The translations under genes were made by a program, and so were the position numbers. Shown in pieces: positions 7,447-16,520 of a DNA stretch of 64,000 bases; positions within the stretch are counted from its first letter, which is position 1; each line of letters opens with the position of its first letter. The stretch is from Pseudomonas promysalinigenes. Lineage in GTDB: Bacteria; Pseudomonadota; Gammaproteobacteria; Pseudomonadales; Pseudomonadaceae. The stretch is from positions 4,682,501-4,746,500 of the forward strand of contig NZ_CP077094.1 of the NCBI RefSeq assembly GCF_014269025.2, read 5' to 3'. A model generated the notes under the pieces. The model saw only the letters and a program-made list of their open reading frames with translations, was not told where the DNA came from and searched no databases.

Positions 7447-9267
7447 TCAGTTCTTGGCTTTCTTGGCAGCGCGGGTACGCTCGCCTTCGTCCAGGATCTT
7501 CTTGCGCAGACGGATCGACTTCGGCGTCACTTCGCACAGCTCGTCGTCCTGGATGAATTCCAGAGCCTGCTCGAGGGTGTGGCGAACTGGCGGTACCAGG
7601 GCGATGACTTCGTCTTTGCCCGAAGCACGCATGTTGTCGAGCTTCTTGCCTTTGGTCGGGTTAACGCCCAGGTCGTTGTCGCGGCTGTTCAGGCCGATGA
7701 TCTGACCGTTGTAGATCTCCTGGCCGTGTTCGACGAACAGCTTGCCACGCGCCTGCAGAGTTTCCAGCGAGTAGGTCAGCGCCTTGCCAGTTTCGACCGA
7801 AACCAGAACGCCGTTCAGACGGCCGGACATCTGGCCCGACTTCATGGTGTCGTAGCGATCGAAGATCGAAGTCAGGATGCCTGCACCGTTGGTCAGGGTC
7901 AGGAACTGGTTACGGAAACCGATCAGACCACGGGCTGGAATGTTGTACTCCAGGCGAACACGGCCCTTGCCATCCGGAACCATGTTGGTCAGGTCGCCCT
8001 TACGCAGGCCCATCTCTTCCATCACCTTGCCCTGGGATTCTTCAGGGATGTCGATGGTGACATTCTCGAACGGCTCCTGCTTGACGCCGTCGACTTCGCG
8101 GATGATCACTTCAGGACGGCCCACGGCCATCTCGAAGCCTTCACGGCGCATGGTTTCGATCAGTACCGACAGGTGCAGCTCACCACGGCCCGATACCTTG
8201 AACTTGTCTGGGGAGTCGGTTTCCTGAACGCGCAGAGCTACGTTGTACAGCAGTTCCTTGTCCAGACGGTCCTTGATGTTACGGCTGGTGACGAACTTGC
8301 CTTCCTTGCCGCAGAACGGCGAGTCGTTGACCTGGAAGGTCATCGAAACGGTTGGCTCGTCAACGGTCAGCGGCTTCATCGCTTCGACCGCATCTGGGGC
8401 GCACAGGGTGTCGGAGATGAACAGCTCGTCGAAACCGCTGATGCAGACGATGTCGCCAGCCTGGGCTTCTTCCACGTCGACGCGGTGCAGGCCGTGGTGG
8501 CCCATCAGCTTGAGAATACGGCCGTTACGCTTCTTGCCATTGGTGTCGATGGCGACCACTGGCGTGTTCGGCTTGACGCGACCACGGGCGATACGGCCAA
8601 CGCCGATAACGCCGAGGAAGCTGTTGTAGTCCAGAGCGGAGATCTGCATCTGGAACGGGCCTTCACGGTCAACCGATGGCGCAGGTACGTTGTCGACGAT
8701 CGACTGGTACAGGGCGGTCATGTCTTCGCCCATGGCGGTGTGGTCCAGGCCGGCAATGCCGTTCAGGGCCGAGGCGTAGACGACTTTGAAGTCCAGCTGT
8801 TCGTCGGTGGCACCGAGGTTGTCGAACAGGTCGAAGATCTGGTCCAGTACCCAATCAGGGCGCGCACCCGGACGGTCGACCTTGTTGATCACGACGATTG
8901 GCTTGAGGCCGGCTTCGAACGCTTTCTTGGTTACGAAGCGGGTTTGCGGCATTGGGCCGTCTTGGGCATCGACCAGCAGCAGCACGGAGTCGACCATCGA
9001 CATTACACGCTCAACCTCGCCACCGAAGTCGGCGTGGCCGGGGGTGTCGACGATGTTGATGTGGTAGCCATTCCAGTTGATGGCGGTGTTTTTCGCCAGA
9101 ATGGTAATACCGCGCTCTTTTTCCTGGTCGTTGGAGTCCATGACGCGCTCGTCGTTGAGCTCGTTACGCTCCAGAGTGCCGGACTGACGCAGGAGTTTGT
9201 CGACCAGGGTGGTTTTACCATGGTCAACGTGGGCGATGATGGCGATGTTACGCAGATTTTCGATCAC
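7447..9267 (-). CDS. typA: Ribosome-associated translational GTPase TypA/BipA
   Basis: 606 aa, the usual length. The N-terminal GTPase domain shows [16 protein letters not shown] (G1), [16 protein letters not shown] (G3) and [12 protein letters not shown] (G4). Further on there are EF-G-like domains, [19 protein letters not shown] and the BipA-specific C-terminus. It acts on the 70S ribosome and supports growth under cold and stress. The start is GTG at 9267 (reads [16 protein letters not shown]), set by family alignment. It is downstream of thiI in the same direction with 127 bp between, so it probably has its own promoter. A strong terminator follows. Confidence 0.96.
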   Translation of the reverse strand: MIENLRNIAIIAHVDHGKTTLVDKLLRQSGTLERNELNDERVMDSNDQEKERGITILAKNTAINWNGYHINIVDTPGHADFGGEVERVMSMVDSVLLLVDAQDGPMPQTRFVTKKAFEAGLKPIVVINKVDRPGARPDWVLDQIFDLFDNLGATDEQLDFKVVYASALNGIAGLDHTAMGEDMTALYQSIVDNVPAPSVDREGPFQMQISALDYNSFLGVIGVGRIARGRVKPNTPVVAIDTNGKKRNGRILKLMGHHGLHRVDVEEAQAGDIVCISGFDELFISDTLCAPDAVEAMKPLTVDEPTVSMTFQVNDSPFCGKEGKFVTSRNIKDRLDKELLYNVALRVQETDSPDKFKVSGRGELHLSVLIETMRREGFEMAVGRPEVIIREVDGVKQEPFENVTIDIPEESQGKVMEEMGLRKGDLTNMVPDGKGRVRLEYNIPARGLIGFRNQFLTLTNGAGILTSIFDRYDTMKSGQMSGRLNGVLVSVETGKALTYSLETLQARGKLFVEHGQEIYNGQIIGLNSRDNDLGVNPTKGKKLDNMRASGKDEVIALVPPVRHTLEQALEFIQDDELCEVTPKSIRLRKKILDEGERTRAAKKAKN

Positions 9268-9394
9268 AACTGTATCTCGATCAGAGGATTCGGTTGCCGC
9301 CAGTGTAGGCGGCGAATATGTAGAGTTTGAGGCTCAGCGGGCCCGATGGTCGGGAGGGCGATGGCGGATGCTGCCGCCATACAGCCCTGGCGTC

Positions 9395-10849
9395 TTATGT
9401 CGGACGATAAACACGCACATTGGCATGTCCCTCACTGAGCAGGTGGTGTGCGTGCAAACGGCTCATCACACCTTTGTCGCAGTACAGCAAGTACTGGCGT
9501 GTAGGGTCCAGATGCTTGAACTTGCTGTTGATCGCGTAGAACGGCATGGCCTGCACATCGACCCCGTCCAGCACCAGAGGTTGGTCTTCCTGGGCATCGG
9601 GGTGACGGATGTCGATGACGATCTGGCCCGGCAACGCCTCGGCCACTTCCTCGATTTCGATGTCCTTGCCCAACTCGTCGATAACATGGTCGATGGAGAT
9701 GAACTTGGCGCGCTCCAAGGCACGCTCCAGCACGGCCATGTCGAACTGCTTTTCTTCATGTTCTATGCGGTGACGCTTGGCATGGGTGGTCGGGTTCACC
9801 GAGATGACGCCGCAGTATTCGGGCATGTGCTTGGCGAAGTCGGCCGTGCCGATTTGCGTGGCCTGGTCGATGATGTCTTGCTTGTGGCTGGCCAGCAATG
9901 GGCGCAGCACCAGCTTGTCGGTGGCCGAGTCGATGATCGACAGGTTCGGCAGCGTCTGGCTGGAGACCTGGGAAATCGCTTCCCCAGTGACCAGCGCATC
10001 GATCTGCAGGCGCTCGGCCATGTGCGCGGCGCCGCGCAGCATCATGCGCTTGAGGGTCACGCCCATATAGCTGTTGTCGACTTTGTTGAGAATCTCGCCG
10101 ACCACTTCTTCGAACGGCACGCTGATGAACAGCACCCGCTGGCTGCTGCCGTACTTTTTCCACAGATAATGCGCAACTTCCATTACCCCCAGCTCGTGGG
10201 CACGCCCCCCAAGGTTGAAGAAGCAGAAGTGGGTCATCAGGCCGCGGCGCATCATCTGGTAGGCGGCCACGGTGGAGTCGAAACCACCGGACATCAGTAC
10301 CAACGTCTGCTCAAGAGCGCCAAGCGGGTAACCGCCAATGCCGTTGTGCTGGTTGTGAATGACGTACAGGCGCTGGTTGCGAATTTCGATACGCACCATT
10401 ACCTCTGGCGCCTTCAGGTCGATGCCGGCGGCGCCGCATTGCTGGCGCAGCTGGCTGCCGACGTAACGATCGACGTCCATCGAGGTGAAGTCGTGGTGCC
10501 CGCCACGTTTGCAACGTACGGCAAAACGCTTGCCTGCCAGCAGATGGCCGAAGTGGTGTTTGCACTTGGCGACGATGTCGTCGAAATCACCCAGCGGGTA
10601 TTCTTCTACCTGCAGGAAGTGAGTGATACCCGGTGTGCAGGTCAGGCGCTCGATCATCTCGCGCTGAACCTTCTCGTCCTCGACGCGGGTGACCACTTCG
10701 AGATTGTCCCAGACACCATCGACCGCGAGCTCGGGATCCAGATCCTTGAGCACGTTGCGGATGTTCTTGCCGAGCTGGCGGATGAAGCGCTTGCGCACCG
10801 GCCGGCTTTTGATGGTGATTTCTGGGAAGACTTTGACGATGAGTTTCAT
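9395..10849 (-). CDS. thiI: tRNA 4-thiouridine synthase / thiazole sulfur carrier ThiI
   Basis: 484 aa, the length of the long ThiI form. In order: an N-terminal ferredoxin-like and THUMP domain ([20 protein letters not shown] onward, residues 1-165), a PP-loop ATPase with [16 protein letters not shown] near residue 180, and a C-terminal rhodanese domain ending in [15 protein letters not shown], whose cysteine carries the persulfide. It makes s4U8 in tRNA and supplies sulfur for thiamine synthesis. Divergent from glnA across a 425-bp gap. Confidence 0.96.
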   Translation of the reverse strand: MKLIVKVFPEITIKSRPVRKRFIRQLGKNIRNVLKDLDPELAVDGVWDNLEVVTRVEDEKVQREMIERLTCTPGITHFLQVEEYPLGDFDDIVAKCKHHFGHLLAGKRFAVRCKRGGHHDFTSMDVDRYVGSQLRQQCGAAGIDLKAPEVMVRIEIRNQRLYVIHNQHNGIGGYPLGALEQTLVLMSGGFDSTVAAYQMMRRGLMTHFCFFNLGGRAHELGVMEVAHYLWKKYGSSQRVLFISVPFEEVVGEILNKVDNSYMGVTLKRMMLRGAAHMAERLQIDALVTGEAISQVSSQTLPNLSIIDSATDKLVLRPLLASHKQDIIDQATQIGTADFAKHMPEYCGVISVNPTTHAKRHRIEHEEKQFDMAVLERALERAKFISIDHVIDELGKDIEIEEVAEALPGQIVIDIRHPDAQEDQPLVLDGVDVQAMPFYAINSKFKHLDPTRQYLLYCDKGVMSRLHAHHLLSEGHANVRVYRPT

Positions 10850-10980
10850 TGGTTAACAGCGCGCGCAGGGCCTGCCGAAAATGAGGGGCGCGAATTATAG
10901 CGGAAATTGCTCAGGATTTGAGCAACTTTTGATCAGAAGGTTTGATATAGATGAAAGGGGCGGTTTTTGAGGGTGCCTGT

Positions 10981-11012
10981 GAGATCGAGCGCCGCGCGGG
11001 CGGCGCTCGATC
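10981..11012. repeat. Short palindromic relative of the 4561-4782 REP
   Basis: GATCGAGCGCCG-CGCGGG-CGGCGCTCGATC is a 12-bp-arm palindrome made of the outer segment of the longer REP at 4563 joined to its own complement. The 15 bases leading into it (GGTGCCTGTGAGATC) recur at about 47411. Confidence 0.7.
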
Positions 11013-11039
11013 GCAAACGCACCACAAAAACGACGCCAA

Positions 11040-11054
11040 GCACCACAACAGTGC
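11040..11054 (+). promoter_or_regulatory. NtrC-type enhancer site of glnA
   Basis: GCAC-CACAACA-GTGC matches the NtrC consensus GCAC-N7-GTGC in both arms. It lies about 125 bp before the -12 element of glnA, a normal enhancer distance. A weaker half-matching site (GTGCGCTATTACCCGC) is at 11082. Confidence 0.6.
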
Positions 11055-11159
11055 ACACATAACAAAAAACGCATCAAAACCGTGCGCTATTACCCGCGAG
11101 CCCGCCACCAAATGCCCGCAAACGCCCCTTTTTATCTCACGCTCGCCATTTTCGGGCAC

Positions 11160-11175
11160 TGGCATGCAATTTGCT
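11160..11175 (+). promoter_or_regulatory. Sigma-54 promoter of glnA
   Basis: TGGCATGCAATTTGCT has GG and GC separated by exactly 10 bp, as in the sigma-54 consensus TGGCAC-N5-TTGCA. The position fits the known nitrogen control of glnA by NtrC. Confidence 0.8.
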
Positions 11176-11274
11176 CCCTTGTGAGGCAGGTACGCTTGGC
11201 CGACTATCCGCGCCCAGCAACACCCTTTTTCCAGGGCGGCGGCCTACCGCGCTCTAGACCATCCGGAGGACAAC

Positions 11275-12681
11275 ATGTCGAAGTCGGTTCAACTCATCAA
11301 AGATCATGACGTCAAGTGGATTGATCTGCGTTTCACGGACACCAAAGGCACCCAGCACCACGTGACCATGCCGGCGCGTGATGGCCTGGACGAAGACTTC
11401 TTCGAAGTCGGCAAGATGTTCGACGGTTCCTCCATCGCTGGCTGGAAAGGCATCGAAGCATCCGACATGATCCTGATGCCGGTCGATGAAACCGCCGTTC
11501 TGGACCCGTTCACCGAAGAGCCGACCCTGATCATCACCTGCGACATCGTCGACCCGTCGAGCATGCAGGGCTACGATCGCGACCCACGTGCGATCGCCAA
11601 GCGCGCCGAAGAGTACCTCAAGAGCACTGGCATCGGTGACACCGTATTCGCCGGCCCAGAGCCAGAATTCTTCATCTTCGACGAAGTGAAGTTCCAGTCG
11701 GACATCTCCGGCTCGATGTTCAAGATCTTCTCCGAGCAAGGCTCGTGGATGACCGGCGCTGACGTAGAAGGCGGCAACAAAGGCCACCGTCCGGGCGTCA
11801 AAGGCGGCTACTTCCCAGTTCCGCCGTTCGACCACGACCACGAAATCCGTACTGCCATGTGCAACGCGCTGGAAGAAATGGGCCAGACCGTTGAAGTTCA
11901 CCACCACGAAGTGGCGACTGCCGGCCAGAACGAAATCGGCGTCAAGTTCAACACCCTGGTGAAGAAAGCTGACGAAGTTCAGGCACTGAAATACGTCGTG
12001 CACAACGTTGCCGACGCTTACGGCCGTACCGCTACCTTCATGCCTAAGCCACTGTACGGTGACAACGGCTCGGGCATGCACGTACACATGTCGATCTGGA
12101 AAGAAGGCAAGAACACCTTCGCCGGTGAAGGCTATGCCGGCCTTTCGGAAACCGCTCTGTACTTCATCGGCGGTATCATCAAGCACGGTAAGGCCCTGAA
12201 CGGCTTCACCAACCCATCGACCAACTCCTACAAGCGTCTGGTTCCAGGCTTCGAAGCTCCGGTAATGCTGGCCTACTCGGCTCGCAACCGTTCCGCCTCG
12301 ATCCGTATTCCTTACGTCGGCAGCCCGAAAGCCCGCCGTATCGAAGCCCGCTTCCCGGACCCATCGGCTAACCCATACCTGGCCTTCGCGGCCCTGCTGA
12401 TGGCTGGCTTGGATGGCATCCAGAACAAGATTCACCCAGGCGATGCTGCCGACAAGAACCTGTACGACCTGCCACCAGAAGAAGCCAAGGACATCCCGCA
12501 AGTTTGCGGCAGCCTGAAAGAGGCTCTGGAAGAACTGGATAAAGGCCGTGCGTTCCTGACCAAGGGCGGCGTGTTCTCCGACGACTTCATCGATGCCTTC
12601 ATCGAGCTGAAGAGCGAAGAAGAAATCAAGGTCCGTACCTTCGTGCACCCGCTGGAATACGAGCTGTACTACAGCTGCTGA
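11275..12681 (+). CDS. glnA: Glutamine synthetase type I
   Basis: 468 aa, normal for GSI-beta. It makes glutamine from glutamate, ammonia and ATP and forms the GS/GOGAT cycle with gltBD in this window. Visible motifs: [12 protein letters not shown] (metal ligands), [33 protein letters not shown], and the adenylylation loop [12 protein letters not shown] near residue 397 with the tyrosine that GlnE modifies. Very strong ribosome site GGAGGA before ATG 11275. Sigma-54 promoter and NtrC site upstream, terminator downstream. The ntrBC genes follow after one small gene. Confidence 0.98.
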   Translation: MSKSVQLIKDHDVKWIDLRFTDTKGTQHHVTMPARDGLDEDFFEVGKMFDGSSIAGWKGIEASDMILMPVDETAVLDPFTEEPTLIITCDIVDPSSMQGYDRDPRAIAKRAEEYLKSTGIGDTVFAGPEPEFFIFDEVKFQSDISGSMFKIFSEQGSWMTGADVEGGNKGHRPGVKGGYFPVPPFDHDHEIRTAMCNALEEMGQTVEVHHHEVATAGQNEIGVKFNTLVKKADEVQALKYVVHNVADAYGRTATFMPKPLYGDNGSGMHVHMSIWKEGKNTFAGEGYAGLSETALYFIGGIIKHGKALNGFTNPSTNSYKRLVPGFEAPVMLAYSARNRSASIRIPYVGSPKARRIEARFPDPSANPYLAFAALLMAGLDGIQNKIHPGDAADKNLYDLPPEEAKDIPQVCGSLKEALEELDKGRAFLTKGGVFSDDFIDAFIELKSEEEIKVRTFVHPLEYELYYSC

Positions 12682-12716
12682 TCTGATCGGCGCCTGGCGT
12701 CGATAAGCTGATCGAC

Positions 12717-12746
12717 ACGGCCTCCCTCGGGAGGCCGTTTCTGTTT
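12717..12746 (+). terminator. Rho-independent terminator of glnA
   Basis: ACGGCCTCC-CTCG-GGAGGCCGT followed by TTCTGTTT, 35 bp after the glnA stop. Confidence 0.85.
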
Positions 12747-12831
12747 CTGCCTTCAGCAACTTCGGAAGGCTCCTACCCGCAGCCCAGCCTAGCTTCTGCA
12801 CACTCGAACCTTCACTCAAAGGAGGTTCAGC

Positions 12832-13374
12832 ATGCGTACACCCCTGCTTGTGGCAACCGCCAGCCTTGTTCTCACCGGCTGCGCGGCATCAGAACCAAAC
12901 CACCTAGCCTTCGGCCCACTGCTCGAAACCATCGAGCGTCGCCTGGATTTGGCGCAAGCGGTCGCCTTGCACAAGTGGGACAACGGCCAACCTGTTCAGG
13001 CCAGCACCCGTGAACGGCAAGTAGTGGCCAATGTGCGGGCGGCCGCAGCTGAATATGGCCTGGCTGCAGAGCGCGCCGAGGCGTTCTTCGCTGACCAGAT
13101 CGAGGCAAACAAACTGGTGCAGTACACACTGCTTTTCCACTGGCAACGCGTGGGCGCAGCACCAGACGAGCCGCGCAGCGACCTGCAACGGCAAATCCGC
13201 CCTCAACTGGACCAGCTACAGAGCGCCTTGCTCAGGCAACTGGCCGACTTCGACAGGGGCAAACCGCAAAACTGCGCCGTTGAGTTAGCCAATGCCGTGG
13301 CCGGCCGCCCTGTGGACCATCTGACTCAGCAGGCTCTGATCCGCGCAACTGGCCGGCTGTGCGACACACCCTGA
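12832..13374 (+). CDS. Secreted chorismate mutase, AroQ-gamma type (putative lipoprotein)
   Basis: 180 aa. The N-terminus MRTPLLVATASLVLTGC is a signal sequence ending in a lipobox (LTGC), so the product is probably an envelope lipoprotein or an exported protein. The rest fits the periplasmic AroQ-gamma chorismate mutases: LETIERRLDLAQAVALHKW with the first Arg and Lys, RERQVVANVRAAA, and FFADQIEANKLVQYTLLFHW, the substrate-pocket helix. It would turn chorismate to prephenate outside the cytoplasm. A very strong ribosome site (AAAGGAGG) precedes ATG 12832. It sits between glnA and ntrB behind the glnA terminator; why a nitrogen locus holds it is unclear. Confidence 0.75.
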   Translation: MRTPLLVATASLVLTGCAASEPNHLAFGPLLETIERRLDLAQAVALHKWDNGQPVQASTRERQVVANVRAAAAEYGLAAERAEAFFADQIEANKLVQYTLLFHWQRVGAAPDEPRSDLQRQIRPQLDQLQSALLRQLADFDRGKPQNCAVELANAVAGRPVDHLTQQALIRATGRLCDTP

Positions 13375-13638
13375 ACCACCTATGCTCTATATTGGTGCAT
13401 GAAATCTGCGAGTGAGCCGGTTTGTACCCCAAAACGGTTCACCGGATCGATTTATCAGGGCATTCTGGTCCGAATATGCGCATATTCAGGCCGTAATCAG
13501 TAAATTCCGCTTCTTTTCAGAGCCTTGGTTTGTTTCTTGCAGTTTCTTGGGCAGAGACTGGCATCAGCGGTTCCACCGCGCGCCCGGCCAATGGCCGCAG
13601 CCTGCCCGACAAGTGCCAAAAGAGGTCGACGACGCCTT

Positions 13639-14724
13639 ATGACCATCAGCGATGCACAGCACCGTCTGCTTCTGGACAACCTGACCACCGCCACGCTCCT
13701 GCTCAATGCGGAACTGCGCCTGGAGTACATGAACCCGGCCGCAGAAATGCTACTTGCAGTCAGCGGCCAGCGCAGCCATGGGCAGTTCATCAGTGAACTG
13801 TTCACCGAATCGACCGAAGCGCTCAACTCATTGCGCCAGGCGGTGGAGCACGCGCACCCGTTCACCAAGCGTGAAGCGCAGCTGACGTCATTGACCGGGC
13901 AGACCATCACTGTTGACTACGCCGTGACGCCCATCCTGCACCAAGGCAATACCTTGCTGCTGCTGGAGGTCCACCCGCGCGACCGCCTGTTGCGAATTAC
14001 CAAGGAAGAGGCCCAGCTGAGCAAGCAGGAAACCACCAAGATGCTGGTGCGGGGCCTGGCTCACGAGATCAAGAACCCGCTTGGCGGCATCCGCGGCGCC
14101 GCGCAATTACTCGCTCGCGAGCTACCCGAAGAGGGGCTGCGCGACTACACCAACGTGATCATCGAAGAGGCCGACCGTCTGCGCAACCTGGTCGACCGCA
14201 TGCTTGGCTCGAACAAGCTGCCGTCCCTGGCAATGACCAACATTCACGAAGTGCTCGAACGGGTCTGCAGCCTGGTCGATGCCGAAAGCCAGGGCTGCAT
14301 CACTTTGGTGCGCGACTATGACCCAAGCCTGCCGGATGTGCTGATCGATCGTGAACAGATGATCCAGGCCGTCCTGAACATCGTGCGTAACGCCATGCAG
14401 GCGATCAGTTCGCAGAACGAGCTGCGCCTGGGCCGCATCACCCTGCGCAGCCGCGCCGTGCGTCAGTTCACCATCGGCCACGTGCGCCATCGCCTGGCGG
14501 CGCGGATCGAGATCATCGACAACGGCCCGGGTATCCCCTCGGAACTGCAAGACACGCTTTTCTATCCCATGGTCAGCGGGCGCCCGGACGGCACCGGCCT
14601 CGGCTTGGCCATTACCCAGAACATCATTAGCCAGCACCAGGGCCTGATCGAGTGCGAAAGCCACGCAGGGCACACCGCCTTCTCGATCTTCCTGCCCTTG
14701 GAACAAGGAGCCAACGCCTCATGA
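13639..14724 (+). CDS. ntrB: Nitrogen regulation sensor kinase NtrB (GlnL)
   Basis: 361 aa from ATG 13639 (MTISDAQHRLLLDNL). A longer frame opens 38 codons upstream but is not like the family. It has an N-terminal PAS domain (about 10-115), the phospho-acceptor helix AHEIKNPLGGIRGAAQLL with the active histidine near residue 140, and an HATPase domain with NIVRNAMQAI, DNGPGIP and GTGLGLAI. With PII it sets NtrC phosphorylation by nitrogen status. The stop overlaps the start of ntrC by ATGA, so the two are translationally coupled. Confidence 0.96.
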   Translation: MTISDAQHRLLLDNLTTATLLLNAELRLEYMNPAAEMLLAVSGQRSHGQFISELFTESTEALNSLRQAVEHAHPFTKREAQLTSLTGQTITVDYAVTPILHQGNTLLLLEVHPRDRLLRITKEEAQLSKQETTKMLVRGLAHEIKNPLGGIRGAAQLLARELPEEGLRDYTNVIIEEADRLRNLVDRMLGSNKLPSLAMTNIHEVLERVCSLVDAESQGCITLVRDYDPSLPDVLIDREQMIQAVLNIVRNAMQAISSQNELRLGRITLRSRAVRQFTIGHVRHRLAARIEIIDNGPGIPSELQDTLFYPMVSGRPDGTGLGLAITQNIISQHQGLIECESHAGHTAFSIFLPLEQGANAS

Positions 14725-16157
14725 GCCGAAGTGAAACCGTATGGATCGTCGATGATGATCGCTCCATCCGCTGGGTCCTGGAAAAAGCCCTGCAACAGGA
14801 AGGCATGACCACCCAGAGCTTCGACAGCGCCGATGGTGTGATGGGCCGCCTGGCTCGCCAGCAACCGGATGTGATCATCTCTGACATTCGCATGCCCGGC
14901 GCCAGCGGCCTCGACCTGCTGGCGCAGATTCGCGAACAACACCCCCGACTGCCGGTCATCATCATGACCGCCCATTCCGACCTGGACAGCGCTGTGGCGT
15001 CCTATCAGGGCGGCGCCTTCGAATACCTGCCCAAGCCATTCGACGTCGACGAAGCGGTGTCTTTGGTCAAGCGCGCCAATCAGCACGCTCAGGAACAGCA
15101 AGGCCTGGATGTACCCCCAACGCTGGCCCGCACCCCGGAAATCATCGGCGAAGCGCCGGCCATGCAGGAGGTGTTCAGAGCCATCGGTCGCCTGAGCCAC
15201 TCCAACATCACCGTACTGATCAACGGCGAATCCGGTACGGGTAAAGAGTTGGTGGCGCACGCCCTGCACCGCCACAGCCCACGTGCCGCATCGCCTTTCA
15301 TTGCGCTGAACATGGCGGCCATTCCGAAGGACTTGATGGAGTCCGAGCTGTTCGGCCATGAAAAAGGTGCATTCACCGGCGCCACCAACCTGCGTCGCGG
15401 GCGCTTCGAGCAGGCCGACGGCGGTACGCTGTTCCTCGACGAAATCGGTGACATGCCGGCCGACACCCAAACCCGCTTGCTGCGAGTGCTGGCCGATGGC
15501 GAGTTCTATCGCGTGGGCGGGCATGTGCCGGTGAAGGTCGACGTGCGAATCATCGCCGCAACCCACCAGAACCTGGAATCACTGGTAACCGCTGGCAAGT
15601 TCCGCGAAGACTTGTTCCACCGCCTCAATGTAATCCGCATCCATATCCCCCGCTTGGCAGACCGCCGCGAGGACATCCCGGCACTGGCCCGTCACTTCCT
15701 GGGCCGTGCCGCACAGGAGCTGGCGGTCGAGCCGAAACTGCTCAAGCCAGAAACCGAAGAGTTCATCCGCAACTTGCCATGGCCGGGCAACGTGCGTCAG
15801 TTGGAGAACACCTGCCGCTGGATCACCGTGATGGCCTCCAGCCGCGAAGTGCTGATTGGCGATCTGCCGCCGGAGCTGTTGAACCTGCCGCAGGATGCTG
15901 CGCCGGTGACTAACTGGGAACAAGCCCTGCGCCAGTGGGCCGACCAAGCCTTGGCCCGCGGCCAGTCGAACTTGCTCGACAGCGCAGTGCCCAGCTTTGA
16001 GCGCATCATGATCGAGACCGCACTCAAGCACACCGCCGGGCGCCGTCGCGATGCGGCACTGCTGCTGGGTTGGGGCCGCAATACCTTGACCCGCAAGATC
16101 AAAGAGTTGGGGATGAATGTAGATGGCGGGGATGACGAAGAAGGTGACGACCACTGA
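14721..16157 (+). CDS. ntrC: Nitrogen response regulator NtrC (GlnG)
   Basis: 478 aa. Receiver domain first (VWIVDDDRSIRWVL; phospho-Asp in IISDIRMPG near 54), then the sigma-54 AAA+ domain with GESGTGKELVAHALH (Walker A), HEKGAFTGATNL (the GAFTGA loop) and GTLFLDEIGDMP (Walker B), then a C-terminal Fis-type helix-turn-helix (RRRDAALLLGWGRNTLTRKI). It activates sigma-54 promoters under nitrogen limitation; two such promoters with NtrC-type sites are visible here, before glnA and before the downstream small RNA. Start ATG 14721 overlaps the ntrB stop. Terminator at 16181. Confidence 0.97.
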   Translation: MSRSETVWIVDDDRSIRWVLEKALQQEGMTTQSFDSADGVMGRLARQQPDVIISDIRMPGASGLDLLAQIREQHPRLPVIIMTAHSDLDSAVASYQGGAFEYLPKPFDVDEAVSLVKRANQHAQEQQGLDVPPTLARTPEIIGEAPAMQEVFRAIGRLSHSNITVLINGESGTGKELVAHALHRHSPRAASPFIALNMAAIPKDLMESELFGHEKGAFTGATNLRRGRFEQADGGTLFLDEIGDMPADTQTRLLRVLADGEFYRVGGHVPVKVDVRIIAATHQNLESLVTAGKFREDLFHRLNVIRIHIPRLADRREDIPALARHFLGRAAQELAVEPKLLKPETEEFIRNLPWPGNVRQLENTCRWITVMASSREVLIGDLPPELLNLPQDAAPVTNWEQALRQWADQALARGQSNLLDSAVPSFERIMIETALKHTAGRRRDAALLLGWGRNTLTRKIKELGMNVDGGDDEEGDDH

Positions 16158-16180
16158 TCCTGTGCTTCGTCCATGAACTC

Positions 16181-16212
16181 ACTAAGGCCGCTTCGCGGCC
16201 TTAGTCGTTTTT
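16181..16212 (+). terminator. Rho-independent terminator of ntrBC
   Basis: ACTAAGGCCGC-TTC-GCGGCCTTAGT followed by CGTTTTT, 24 bp after the ntrC stop. Confidence 0.9.
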
Positions 16213-16222
16213 GCCCTGTGAT

Positions 16223-16237
16223 GCACCGTTGCTGTGC
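16223..16237 (+). promoter_or_regulatory. NtrC-type enhancer site of the downstream small RNA
   Basis: GCAC-CGTTGCT-GTGC matches GCAC-N7-GTGC in both arms, about 105 bp before the -12 element at 16335. A second, weaker site begins at 16243 (GCACCTCACCAAGGC). Confidence 0.7.
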
Positions 16238-16321
16238 CCGCTGCACCTCACCAAGGCACAAATCCCCTGTAAAAACGGCCAGATTGCCCTCAAGGCCCAG
16301 TAATCACGGGTTTTGCAAAAC

Positions 16322-16337
16322 TGGCACGCCACCTGCA
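16322..16337 (+). promoter_or_regulatory. Sigma-54 promoter of the NrsZ-like RNA
   Basis: TGGCACGCCACCTGCA matches TGGCAC-N5-(T)TGCA with GG and GC exactly 10 bp apart. A start near 16347 is expected. Confidence 0.8.
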
Positions 16338-16346
16338 ATGGTTGGT

Positions 16347-16520
16347 ACATACCCAGTTTCGGGGGCCCTGGTACAGGCAGGCCGGGTGACCCCTCTTTTA
16401 TTCGCAGTAGCCGTTTTCGGGGACCTCGGTACAGGCAGGCCGGGCCATCCCCTCTTTAATACGCAGTAGCCCCCTTTGGGGACCTCGGTACAGGCAGGCC
16501 GGGAATCCCCTCTTTTATTC
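16347..16520 (+). ncRNA. nrsZ: Nitrogen-controlled small RNA of three repeated stem-loops (NrsZ-like)
   Basis: After ntrC, three copies of a 58/59-nt unit begin GGTACAGGCAGGCCGGG at 16370, 16428 and 16487. Each unit folds as GGGG...CCTCGG/CCGGG...CCCC and is followed by TCTTTTATT or TCTTTAATA, so each could act as a terminator or as a processed stem-loop. A sigma-54 promoter and an NtrC site lie upstream. Position after ntrC, nitrogen-type control and a triplicated stem-loop are the known features of NrsZ in P. aeruginosa, a processed nitrogen-responsive RNA. The ends are estimates. The last stem-loop touches the 3' end of the convergent gene. The homology is by architecture and position, not alignment. 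Confidence 0.75.
16370..16519. repeat. Three-copy 58/59-bp tandem repeat inside the small RNA
   Basis: Unit starts at 16370, 16428 and 16487. The stretch GGTACAGGCAGGCCGGG is invariant in all three. The following CCCCTCTTTTATTCGCAGTAG part is kept in copies 1 and 2 with small changes, and in copy 3 it merges with the 3' end of the convergent gene. Confidence 0.9.

Larger units (their letters stand above)
10850..11274. other. thiI-glnA intergenic region
   Basis: This 425-bp region holds no gene. It contains the thiI upstream region, a short REP-like palindrome (10981-11012), an NtrC-type site (11040-11054), the glnA sigma-54 promoter (11160-11175) and a leader of about 90 nt ending in a strong ribosome site (CCGGAGGACAAC) before glnA. 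Confidence 0.7.

Noticed and set aside
7579..9330. A 583-codon plus-strand frame opposite typA
   Set aside because: Same reasoning: the minus-strand TypA has all GTPase motifs, and the plus-strand frame shows none of any family.
16370..16519. CRISPR array suggested by regularly spaced repeats
   Set aside because: There are only three units, the sequence between the invariant parts is also conserved, and each unit folds as a stem-loop behind a sigma-54 promoter. No cas gene is present.
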